Positions 26,016 through 33,440 of a stretch of 62,996 nt of DNA are shown here, piece by piece. The position numbers were made by a program, and so were the translations under genes. Source of the stretch: Marmoricola sp. (lineage in GTDB: Bacteria; Actinomycetota; Actinomycetes; Propionibacteriales; Nocardioidaceae). Within the stretch, counting starts at the first letter, position 1. Each line of letters opens with the position of its first letter. A model generated the notes under the pieces. It saw only the letters and a list, made by a program, of their open reading frames with translations, was not told the DNA's origin and did not search any database. The stretch lies in NCBI GenBank assembly GCA_025964795.1, contig JAOPYC010000001.1, forward strand, positions 1 through 62,996, in the 5' to 3' direction.

Positions 26016-27035
26016 CCGGCGGCCGACCATCGGCGGGAGCTGGCGGACGGCCTGGGCGAGGGCACGGAGGTCGGCGCCGAAGAGAGCCTGGGGGCCGTCG
26101 CAGAGGGCGTGCTCCGGGTCGGGGTGCACGTCCACGATCACGCCGTCCGCGCCTACCGCGATGGCGGCGCGGGCCAGCGGGACCACCAGGTCGCGGCGAC
26201 CGCCGGCGTGCGAGGGGTCGACGATGATGGGCAGGTGGCTGGTGGCCTGTACGACGGGCACGGCCGAGATGTCCAGGGTGTTGCGGGTGCTGGGCTCGAA
26301 GGTGCGGATGCCGCGCTCGCACAGGACGACGTCGAGGTTGCCGCGCTGCGCGACGTACTCCGCCGCCATCAGCCACTCCTCGATGGTCGAGGTCATGCCG
26401 CGCTTGAGCAGCACCGGCTTGCCGCACTCGCCGACGGCCTGGAGGAGCCCGAAGTTGCCGGCGTTGCGGGTGCCGATCTGCAGCATATCGGCGTGCTCGG
26501 CGACGACCGGGACGTCGCGCGCGTCGACGACCTCGGTGACGATCGGCAGGCCGGTGACCTCGCGGACGTCGGAGAGGATCTCGAGGCCCTTGAGGCCGAG
26601 CCCCTGGAAGGCGTACGGCGAGGTCCGCGGCTTGAACGCCCCGCCGCGCAGCAGCGTGGCGCCGGCGGCCTTGGCCATCTCGGCCGCCTCCAGGGTCTGC
26701 TGGGCGGACTCGACCGCGCACGGGCCGGCAATGAAGGTGAACGTCTCGGGGCCGATCGGGACCTGGCGGCCGGCCGGCCCGACGTGGACCGTGGAGCGCT
26801 CGGGATGGTGCTGCAGGCTGACCAGCTTGTAGGGGTCGGAGATCCGGTAGACGTCCTGGACCCCGGCCATGCTGCGCAGGTTCAGCCCGTGGAAGGACTC
26901 GAGGTCGCCGACCAGGCCAATGATCGTCCGGGTGACGCCGCGGCTGACGAACGCCTGCCCGCCGGTCTCCTCGACGCGGCGCGTGACGTGCGCGATCTCT
27001 TCCTCCGTCGCCCCGGGAGCCATCACAACGACCAT
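26010..27035 (-). CDS. aroF: 3-deoxy-7-phosphoheptulonate synthase, type I-beta
   Basis: 341 aa from ATG 27035. The N-terminal ~90 residues (TMVVVMAPGATEEEIAHVTRRV...) form the ferredoxin-like regulatory domain seen in Thermotoga-type enzymes. The barrel follows with FIAGPCAVES, LRGGAFKPRTSPYAFQGLG, TEVVDARDVP and PIIVDPSHAGGRRD. It does the same reaction as the class II enzyme at 19509 but is not homologous in sequence. ATG 27035 is preferred because TACCCT lies 6 bases upstream (leaderless pattern). Confidence 0.92.
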   Translation of the reverse strand: MVVVMAPGATEEEIAHVTRRVEETGGQAFVSRGVTRTIIGLVGDLESFHGLNLRSMAGVQDVYRISDPYKLVSLQHHPERSTVHVGPAGRQVPIGPETFTFIAGPCAVESAQQTLEAAEMAKAAGATLLRGGAFKPRTSPYAFQGLGLKGLEILSDVREVTGLPIVTEVVDARDVPVVAEHADMLQIGTRNAGNFGLLQAVGECGKPVLLKRGMTSTIEEWLMAAEYVAQRGNLDVVLCERGIRTFEPSTRNTLDISAVPVVQATSHLPIIVDPSHAGGRRDLVVPLARAAIAVGADGVIVDVHPDPEHALCDGPQALFGADLRALAQAVRQLPPMVGRRV

Positions 27036-27041
27036 GGTCCG

Positions 27042-27047
27042 AGGGTA
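27042..27047 (-). promoter_or_regulatory. -10 element, leaderless start of aroF
   Basis: Minus-strand TACCCT, 6 bases before ATG 27035; no ribosome site is present. It supports the shorter start over upstream in-frame codons. Confidence 0.5.
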
Positions 27048-27094
27048 GAGAACTGTCCCGGTGGTCGAGACGCCCATCCACTATGTGGAAGCCC

Positions 27095-27997
27095 TCACAC
27101 CGCCAGGTGGGTCACCTCGCCCTCGATCCGGCGCCGGGGGACCAGCTCGGCGAGCAGCATCGCGGCCAGCACCAGGGCGCCGCCGAACAGCATCCGCAGC
27201 GTCGCGGACTCACCGCCGAGGAGCACCGCGAAGACCGCGGCGAAGACCGGCTCCATGCTCATGATGATCGCGGTCCGGGTCGGCGGGAGGTGCGCCTGCG
27301 CCCACGTCTGGCAGACCACGGCCAGCGCGCCCGCGACCACGGCCATGTAGACGACCGAGAGCCAGTCGCCGGCCGACTGCGGCAGCTCGATCCCGCCCGG
27401 TGCGGCGGCTCCCGTGCAGATCACCGCGATCACACCGCACTGGACGATGGACATCCCCACGGCGTCCTTGGCGCTCGACCAGGCGCCGAGGCCGACGATG
27501 TGCAGCGCGTAGATCATCGCGGAGACCAGGGTCAGCGCCTCGCCGTACCCCAGGCCCAGGCCGGAGGACACGTTGCCCAGCGTGAGCACGCCGAGCCCGG
27601 TGATCGCGAGCAGCACCGCCGCCCAGGTCAGCCCGCCGATCCGGGTGCGCAGCAGCACCGCGGCGAACAGCGGGGTGCAGACGACGTACATCCCGGTGAT
27701 GAAGCCGGAGACGCTCGCGGGGGTGTGCGCCAGGCCGGTCGTCTGCAGGATCTGCGCGACGCCGTAGAGCGCGCCGAGGACGAGCGCGTGCCGGAGCCGG
27801 TTCCGCGGGAGCCGGCCGACGGCACGCGGCGAGACGAGCAGGATCGCGAGCGTGGCGATGGCGAACCGGACGGCCAGGAAGTCCAGCACCGGCACCCGGT
27901 CGAGCAGGTCGTGGATCAGGAAGAACGTCGAGCCCCAGCTCGCGGTGATCGCCACCAGGGCGAGGGTGGCCAGCAGGCGGGCCCGGGAGTCGCTCAC
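27095..27997 (-). CDS. EamA/DMT-family transporter
   Basis: 300 aa, ten predicted membrane helices in two EamA repeats (LVAITASWGSTFFLIHDLL; MSMEPVFAAVFAVLLGGE in the second). It is unrelated in detail to the EamA gene at 4846. The GTG start at 27997 overlaps the upstream lytic transglycosylase by 4 bp (GTGA), so the pair is co-translated. Exporter of an unknown small metabolite. Confidence 0.87.
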   Translation of the reverse strand: MSDSRARLLATLALVAITASWGSTFFLIHDLLDRVPVLDFLAVRFAIATLAILLVSPRAVGRLPRNRLRHALVLGALYGVAQILQTTGLAHTPASVSGFITGMYVVCTPLFAAVLLRTRIGGLTWAAVLLAITGLGVLTLGNVSSGLGLGYGEALTLVSAMIYALHIVGLGAWSSAKDAVGMSIVQCGVIAVICTGAAAPGGIELPQSAGDWLSVVYMAVVAGALAVVCQTWAQAHLPPTRTAIIMSMEPVFAAVFAVLLGGESATLRMLFGGALVLAAMLLAELVPRRRIEGEVTHLAV

Positions 27998-28818
27998 CCA
28001 GGGCTGCCGGTGCGCACGATCCGTCGCTCGTGGGCGCGCACCGCGGCGACGTACTGCTTGGTGTCCTCGAAGTAGCCGTGCTCCCGCACCGCGCCGAGCC
28101 CTTGGTAGTAGGCGGCGATCGCGTTGTCGTCGCGCCTGGTCCACGCCCGGAGCACCCGCAGCGTCATCACGCCGGCGAGCACGTTGTCGTGGGTGTCGCG
28201 CAGCCGCAGCGGGCGTCCGACGTACCACCGCATCCAGCGACCGGTGTCGGGCATCACCTGCATCACGCCGATCGCGCCGGTGATGGACACGCGGCGCTGC
28301 TGCCAGCCGGACTCCTGCCAGGCGATGGCCAGGGCCAGCTTCGGGGGTACGCCGTAGTGCTTGGCGGTCACCGTGACGAGGCGGCGCACCTGCTCACGGG
28401 TCAGGTCCGCGTGCAGCCAGCCGCGGCCGGTCGGCCGGGTGGCGTGCATGGCCAGCCAGGCCGGGGGCGTCTTCTTCGAGTGGCGCCGGGGCGCCGGCCG
28501 GGGGGCCTTGCCGCCGGCCCGTCGTACGGCGGAGAGGACGACCGGGATCCTCAGCACCTGGCCCTGCGCCAGGGCGCTCCGGGAGCCGAGCCCGTTGAGG
28601 CGGATCAACTCGGCGGTCCAGGCGTGGTAGCGGACGGCGAGGCCGGTCGCGGTGTCGCCGGGGCGGACGGTGTGGCGCACGATCGAGCGGTCGGGATGCC
28701 CCGGCCACGGCGTCGCCTCGGCGGCGCCGGGGAGCAGCGTGAACGCGGTGAGGGCACCGGCGAGACCGGCGAGGAGTCGTGCGCGGCGGGCGGGTGGGCG
28801 GCGTCGGGGAAGGGACAT
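27994..28818 (-). CDS. secreted LysM domain lytic transglycosylase
   Basis: 274 aa. An Arg-rich n-region and hydrophobic core (LLAGLAGALTAFTLLPGAAEA) make a signal peptide. A LysM peptidoglycan-binding domain follows (RHTVRPGDTATGLAVRYHAW...). A basic linker then leads to an SLT domain with catalytic E169 in AIAWQESGWQ and AIGVMQVMPDTG. It cleaves glycan strands in the wall. ATG 28818 has GGAGG upstream. Four GTNAC boxes lie 70-100 bases upstream. Coupled to the downstream EamA gene by a 4-bp overlap. Confidence 0.88.
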   Translation of the reverse strand: MSLPRRRPPARRARLLAGLAGALTAFTLLPGAAEATPWPGHPDRSIVRHTVRPGDTATGLAVRYHAWTAELIRLNGLGSRSALAQGQVLRIPVVLSAVRRAGGKAPRPAPRRHSKKTPPAWLAMHATRPTGRGWLHADLTREQVRRLVTVTAKHYGVPPKLALAIAWQESGWQQRRVSITGAIGVMQVMPDTGRWMRWYVGRPLRLRDTHDNVLAGVMTLRVLRAWTRRDDNAIAAYYQGLGAVREHGYFEDTKQYVAAVRAHERRIVRTGSPG

Positions 28819-28888
28819 GTGTCCTCCGTCTGCTGACGGTCCGGTGGTGGTCACGGAACCCGGACTGGTGCCGCGACACGGCGAACCA

Positions 28889-28916
28889 GTGACGTTACCA
28901 GTGTGACTGGAGTGAC
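28889..28916 (-). promoter_or_regulatory. cluster of four GTNAC boxes, candidate MtrA-type binding site
   Basis: Plus-strand boxes are GTGAC 28889-28893, GTTAC 28894-28898, GTGAC 28903-28907 and GTGAC 28912-28916. The last three repeat every 9 bp in the same direction. On the minus strand they read GTCAC/GTAAC, like the direct repeats bound by the actinobacterial response regulator MtrA, which controls cell-wall hydrolase genes. They are 71-98 bases before the transglycosylase start. MtrA assignment is inference. Confidence 0.45.
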
Positions 28917-28924
28917 GAAAGGGA

Positions 28925-28946
28925 ACTCGACCGCGGCGAGTCGAGT
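28925..28946 (-). terminator. hairpin after the PASTA kinase gene
   Basis: ACTCGAC (28925-28931) and GTCGAGT (28940-28946) form a 7-bp stem with an 8-base loop, 6 bp past the kinase stop. No T tract. It is modest in strength and lies next to the GTNAC boxes of the following gene. Confidence 0.45.
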
Positions 28947-28952
28947 CCTGAC

Positions 28953-30917
28953 TCAGACGATGCTGACGATCACCTTGCTGCCCTTCGGCAGCTTGGTACC
29001 GGCCTTGGGGTCGGTACCGACGACGTATTTGACGCCGATGTAGAGGCTCGCCTCGCGCACGGTCACCGCGAAGCCCGCCGCCTCGAGGCGGTCCTGGGCG
29101 GCGCCGAGACCCATCGAGACGACGTTGGGCACCGTCACCATCACCGGTCCCTTGGACACGACCAGGGAGATCACGTCGTCCTTCTTGCCGGTGCCGGACG
29201 CCGGGCTCTGCGAGACGACCTGGCCCGCGGGCACGGTGTCGCTGTTCACCTCGGTGGTGTCGAGCTTGAAGCCGAGCTTCTCCAGCGCGGTGGTGGCGGA
29301 CTTGACCGGCTTGCCGGTGAAGTCGGGGATCTTGATCGGGCGCGGTCCCTTGCTCACGATCACGTCGACGGCGGTGTTGCGCCGCAGCGAGGTGCCGGGG
29401 ACCGGGTCGGTGCCGATCACCAGGCCCGTGGCGACCTTCTCGTTGTAGCGCTCGATCCCCTCGCCGTAGGCCAGCTTCGAGTCGTCCAGCGCCTGCTGGG
29501 CCTCGTCGAGGGACTGTCCCCGGACGTCGGGCACCTTGTGCCGCTCGGGTCCGAGCGAGATGACCGCCCCGACGGTGCCGTCCTTGCGCACGCGGTCGCC
29601 CGGAGCCGGGTCGGTCCGCAGCACGAAGCCCCTGGTCACGCTCTCGTCGTAGGCCTGGTCGGTGACCTTCATCGAGAGCCCGGCCTTGTCGAGCTTGACC
29701 CGGGCCGCCGCCTGGCTGATGTTGAGCACGCCGGGGGTGGAGGTGTAGCGGGCGACGCCGAGGTACCAGCCTCCGAGGGCGGCCAGCACGGCCAGCACCA
29801 CGATGATCGTCAGCCAGATCGGCCCGCGACGTGATCGCTGCACCGGGCGCCTCGGTGGCGGGTCCACCCGGACCGGCCGCGGGTCGCGCGCCGGAGCCGT
29901 GGCGAGGACGAGCGCGTCCCGGTCGTCGTCGCGGCCGTCCTGCAGGCTGCTCAGGTCCTGCGGCTCGATGATCTGGGCGGGCAGCTCGCCGGTCGGCGTG
30001 CGGGCGCCACCGACGGGGATGGTCGGGGTCAGGTCGTCCATCAGGTCGGGGTCGCTGACCACGCCGTGGTCGAGGGCGTTGCGGACCCGGCGTACCTGGT
30101 GGAGCAGGACGCGGGCGTCGGCCGGGCGCAGCGTGGCGTCGCGGGCGGTGGCCCGGGCGACCAGTGCGTCGACGTACGGCGGGATGCCGGGCGTGGAGGC
30201 CGAGGGCGCGGGGATGTCCTCGTGGACGTGCTTGTAGGCGACCTGGATCGGGCTGGCCGCCTGGTGGGGCTTGTGGCCGGTGAGCATCTCGTAGATGAGC
30301 ACGCCGGCCGCGTAGACGTCCGCGCGGGCGTCGGCCTTGCCGTTGACCACGAGCTCGGGTGACAGGTAGGAGACGGTCCCGATCAGGACGCCGCCGGTGG
30401 CGGTGTGCTGGGTCTCGGAGTTGATCGCGCGGGCGAGGCCGAAGTCGGCGACCTTGACCCGGCCGTCGTCGGCCATCAGCACGTTCTCGGGCTTGACGTC
30501 GCGGTGCAGGATGCCGGCGTCGTGGGCGGCGGCCAGGGCGCCGAGCACGGGCTCGATCACGGCCAGCGCCTTGGCCGGGGCCATCGGGGCCTCCTTGCGG
30601 ATCAGGTCGCGCAGGGTCAGGCCGGGGACGTACTCCATCACCAGGAACAGCGTCCCGTGGTCGTCACCGGTGTCGAAGACGGCCACGACGTTGTGGTGCG
30701 CCAGCCGGGCCGCGGAACGGGCCTCGCGCTGGAAGCGGCGGACGAACTCGTCGTCGTCGGCCAGGCCCTCGTGCATCACCTTGACGGCCACGGTGCGGTC
30801 CAGGCGCAGGTCGGTCGCCTCGTAGACGGTTGCCATCCCGCCCCGGGCGATCTTGGCGCCGACGCGGTAGCGGCCGTCCAGGACGCGCCCGATCATCGCA
30901 TCGGCGGTGCGGTCCAC
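28953..30917 (-). CDS. PASTA-domain serine/threonine protein kinase (PknL/PkaF locus)
   Basis: 654 aa. Kinase domain residues ~15-275 has K46 (VAVKV), HRDVKPEN with catalytic D140, DFG at 158-160, and SPE in place of APE. A membrane helix at ~366-386 leads to four extracellular PASTA repeats (~392-654), which usually sense muropeptide or lipid II. GTG 30917 follows AGGAGG. It faces an Rv2175c homologue, the known substrate of M. tuberculosis PknL; however Mtb PknL lacks PASTA repeats. Location near the dcw cluster suggests control of wall synthesis. Confidence 0.92.
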   Translation of the reverse strand: MDRTADAMIGRVLDGRYRVGAKIARGGMATVYEATDLRLDRTVAVKVMHEGLADDDEFVRRFQREARSAARLAHHNVVAVFDTGDDHGTLFLVMEYVPGLTLRDLIRKEAPMAPAKALAVIEPVLGALAAAHDAGILHRDVKPENVLMADDGRVKVADFGLARAINSETQHTATGGVLIGTVSYLSPELVVNGKADARADVYAAGVLIYEMLTGHKPHQAASPIQVAYKHVHEDIPAPSASTPGIPPYVDALVARATARDATLRPADARVLLHQVRRVRNALDHGVVSDPDLMDDLTPTIPVGGARTPTGELPAQIIEPQDLSSLQDGRDDDRDALVLATAPARDPRPVRVDPPPRRPVQRSRRGPIWLTIIVVLAVLAALGGWYLGVARYTSTPGVLNISQAAARVKLDKAGLSMKVTDQAYDESVTRGFVLRTDPAPGDRVRKDGTVGAVISLGPERHKVPDVRGQSLDEAQQALDDSKLAYGEGIERYNEKVATGLVIGTDPVPGTSLRRNTAVDVIVSKGPRPIKIPDFTGKPVKSATTALEKLGFKLDTTEVNSDTVPAGQVVSQSPASGTGKKDDVISLVVSKGPVMVTVPNVVSMGLGAAQDRLEAAGFAVTVREASLYIGVKYVVGTDPKAGTKLPKGSKVIVSIV

Positions 30918-31044
30918 GACTCCTCCTGGGCCGGGCTGGGGAAGAGACCCGACTGACCAGCCAGTTTAGGCGCTCGGATGGCCCAGACCCGGGAGGTGCG
31001 CGGTCGACTTCGGGGGTGATCGAGCGTGATGGGAGCATGGCCGC

Positions 31045-31416
31045 GTGAGCGAGAACACCCCCGAAGACGACCTGGCCGCCCTGATCCCGGACTGGATGGA
31101 CTGGAAACAGGCTGCGACCGAGCTGCACGTGAGCGTGAGCAAGGTACGGCAGTGGATCCGCGAGCACCAGCTGGCGGCCGCCGTACCGTCTCCGGGCGCG
31201 GGTCAGCAGATCCCCGCGGAGCTGATCATGGACGGCGAGATCGTCAAGGGCGTCCCTGGCCTGCTGACGCTCTTCTCCGACGGCGGCTGGGACGACCGCG
31301 AGAAGCTGACCTGGCTGTTCACCCCCGACGACTCCCTCCCCGGCCGCCCCATCGACGCCCTCCGCGAGAACCGTGGCTCCGAGGTGAAGCGGCGGGCGCA
31401 GGCGCTGGCGCTGTAG
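31045..31416 (+). CDS. Rv2175c-family DNA-binding protein
   Basis: 123 aa. An N-terminal winged-helix/excisionase-like HTH (WMDWKQAATELHVSVSKVRQWIREHQL) and a C-terminal domain with VKGVPGLLTLFSDGGWDD match Rv2175c of M. tuberculosis, a DNA-binding protein phosphorylated by the neighbouring kinase PknL. The divergent kinase gene here supports the same pairing. A Thr lies near the N terminus (SENTPEDD), where Rv2175c is phosphorylated; equivalence of the site is inferred. Only one base separates its stop from the convergent idsA-like gene. Confidence 0.88.
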   Translation: MSENTPEDDLAALIPDWMDWKQAATELHVSVSKVRQWIREHQLAAAVPSPGAGQQIPAELIMDGEIVKGVPGLLTLFSDGGWDDREKLTWLFTPDDSLPGRPIDALRENRGSEVKRRAQALAL

Positions 31417-31417
31417 G

Positions 31418-32503
31418 TCACACCGCCCGCTGGGTCGCCTCCGCGGCCAGCCCGGCGAGTACGCCGCGGGCCCGGTCGGTGATGTCGGCGGCGGCGAGGG
31501 CGGCCAGCGACCGGTCGGTGAGCTGGCTGATCACGTCCTCGACCTGCTCCCGGGCGCCGGAGTCGTCGATGAGCCGGCACAGCTGCTCCACCTGGTCCGG
31601 CGTCAGGGCCGTGCCGAGGCCGGCGTCGAGGACCTTCGCGTCGGCGGGCGGGAGGGCGTCGAGGGCGAGGGAGACCAGCACGGTGCGCTTGCCCTCGATC
31701 AGGTCGTCGCCGGCGGGCTTGCCGGTGACCGCCGGGTCGCCGAAGACGCCGAGCAGGTCGTCGCGGAGCTGGAAGGCCTCGCCGAGCGGCAGCCCGAAGC
31801 GGCTCAGCTGGGTGATCATCCCCGGGCTGGCGCCGGCCAGGGCCGCGCCGATGTGCAGCGGCCGCTCGATGGAGTACTTCGCGGACTTGTAGCGCAGCAC
31901 CGTCATCGCCGTGTCCACGTCGGCCGCCCCGCGGGCCTGGGCGGAGACGTCGAGGAACTGGCCGGTGACGACCTCGCTGCGGGTCAGGTCGAAGTAGCCG
32001 AGCGCGTCGAGGACCCGGTCGGCCGGCAACCCGGACGTCCGCAGCAGCTCGTCGGACCAGCTGAGCAGCAGGTCGCCGAGCAGGATCGCGGCGGAAGCGC
32101 CGTACTGCTCCGCGCTGGCCGACCAGCCGTGCTCACGATGCAGCTGCTCGAAGGCACGGTGGGTGGCCGGCCGGCCGCGGCGTACGTCGGAGGCGTCCAT
32201 GTAGTCGTCGTGGACCAGCGCGCTGGCGTGCAGCAGCTCGAGGGAGGCGCAGGCCCGCAGCAGGGCGACGCGGTCGGTCGGCTCCGCCACGGCGTGGTGC
32301 CCCCACCAGCAGAACGCGGCCCGGAACCGCTTCCCGCCGGAGACGCTGACCCGCGCGTGCTCAACCAGGCGCTGGGCGTCCGGACCGAGCCGGTCCAGCC
32401 ACCGGGCCTGGGTGCGGATGAAGTCCTGCAGCGCGGACTCGATGTCGTCCCGGAAGCCCGCGCCGTCCCACCGGGCGTCCCATCCTTCGTCCTGCGAGGT
32501 CAT
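31418..32503 (-). CDS. polyprenyl (geranylgeranyl) diphosphate synthase family protein
   Basis: 361 aa trans-isoprenyl diphosphate synthase. The first aspartate-rich motif is HDDYMDAS (DDxxD) and the second is RDDLLGVFGDP, the form seen in actinobacterial IdsA/GrcC enzymes. KRFRAAFCWW supplies the substrate-binding Lys/Arg. Its place beside the kinase and MTHFR genes matches idsA2 (Rv2173) of M. tuberculosis. Chain length is not predictable with certainty. ATG 32503 follows TACGCT by 6 bases (leaderless pattern). Confidence 0.88.
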   Translation of the reverse strand: MTSQDEGWDARWDGAGFRDDIESALQDFIRTQARWLDRLGPDAQRLVEHARVSVSGGKRFRAAFCWWGHHAVAEPTDRVALLRACASLELLHASALVHDDYMDASDVRRGRPATHRAFEQLHREHGWSASAEQYGASAAILLGDLLLSWSDELLRTSGLPADRVLDALGYFDLTRSEVVTGQFLDVSAQARGAADVDTAMTVLRYKSAKYSIERPLHIGAALAGASPGMITQLSRFGLPLGEAFQLRDDLLGVFGDPAVTGKPAGDDLIEGKRTVLVSLALDALPPADAKVLDAGLGTALTPDQVEQLCRLIDDSGAREQVEDVISQLTDRSLAALAAADITDRARGVLAGLAAEATQRAV

Positions 32504-32509
32504 CCGGCG

Positions 32510-32527
32510 AGCGTAGACCCGTATTCT
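32510..32527. promoter_or_regulatory. divergent leaderless promoters of polyprenyl synthase and metF
   Basis: Minus-strand TACGCT (32515-32510) is 6 bases before ATG 32503. Plus-strand TATTCT (32522-32527) is 7 bases before ATG 32535. The whole intergenic region is 31 bp and neither gene has a ribosome site. Confidence 0.55.
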
Positions 32528-32534
32528 CGTGCCC

Positions 32535-33422
32535 ATGTCTGAGGGTTCTGTACGCATCGGCGAGCTGCTCAGGCAGGGCGGCCGGTCGTTCTCCTTCGAG
32601 TTCTTCCCGCCCAAGGACGAGGCCGGCGAAGAGGTCCTGTGGCGCTCGATCAGCGAGCTCGAGCCGCTTCGACCCACCTTCGTCTCGGTGACGTACGGCG
32701 CGGGCGGCACCACCCGTGACCGCACGCTGGCGATCACCGCGCGGATCGCCCAGGAGACCTCGATGCTCCCGATGGCGCACCTGACCTGCGTCGGCCACAC
32801 CACCGACGAGCTGGCCCGGATCCTGGGGGCGCTCGCCGGCTCCGGCGTGCGCAACGTGCTCGCGCTGCGCGGCGACCCGCCGGGCGGGCCGGGGACCGAC
32901 TGGGTCTCGACCGAGGGTGGGATCGAGTACGCCTCCGACCTGGTCGCCCTGATCCGTGAGGTCAGCGACCTCTCCGTGGGCGTCGCGGCCTTCCCCGAGG
33001 GCCACCGCGACTCCCCGACCCTCGAGAACGACACGGCCATCCTCAAGGCCAAGCACGACGCCGGCGCCGAGTTCGCGGTGACCGAGATGGTGCTGCGGGC
33101 CTCCGACTACCTCGGCCTGGTCGAGCGGGCGGGTGCCGTGGGGGTGGACTTCCCGATCGTGCCGGGCATCATGCCGATCCTCAACTTCAGCTCGATGGCG
33201 AAGATGGTCGAGCTCTCCGGTCGCGAGATCCCCGCCGAGGTGCTCGCCCGGCTGGAGCCGCTGCAGGACGACCCGGCCGCCGTACGCGCCGAGGGGATCG
33301 CGATCGCCACCGAGCTCTGCGACGAGCTGCTCGAGCAGGGCGCCCCCGGGCTGCACTTCTACACGCTCAACCGGTCCAAGGCGACGCGGGAGATCTACTC
33401 CGCGCTCTCCGTCCACGCCTGA
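32535..33422 (+). CDS. metF: methylenetetrahydrofolate reductase
   Basis: 295 aa flavoprotein TIM barrel reducing 5,10-methylene-THF to 5-methyl-THF for methionine synthesis. Motifs are SFEFFPPKDEAGEE, VSVTYGAGGTTRDRT, HLTCVGHTTDEL, ALRGDPPGGPGT and the C-terminal PGLHFYTLNRSKAT. It corresponds in position to Rv2172c of M. tuberculosis. ATG 32535 is chosen for the TATTCT at 7 bp. Its stop lies in the left arm of a 9-bp palindrome shared with the convergent oxidoreductase gene. Confidence 0.93.
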   Translation: MSEGSVRIGELLRQGGRSFSFEFFPPKDEAGEEVLWRSISELEPLRPTFVSVTYGAGGTTRDRTLAITARIAQETSMLPMAHLTCVGHTTDELARILGALAGSGVRNVLALRGDPPGGPGTDWVSTEGGIEYASDLVALIREVSDLSVGVAAFPEGHRDSPTLENDTAILKAKHDAGAEFAVTEMVLRASDYLGLVERAGAVGVDFPIVPGIMPILNFSSMAKMVELSGREIPAEVLARLEPLQDDPAAVRAEGIAIATELCDELLEQGAPGLHFYTLNRSKATREIYSALSVHA

Positions 33423-33440
33423 GCCGTCACGGGCTCAGGC
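33417..33440. terminator. bidirectional hairpin containing both stop codons
   Basis: GCCTGAGCC (33417-33425) and GGCTCAGGC (33432-33440) make a perfect 9-bp stem with a 6-base loop. The metF TGA (33420-33422) and the minus-strand TGA of the CrtI-like gene (33437-33435) sit at mirror positions in the arms. Confidence 0.65.
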
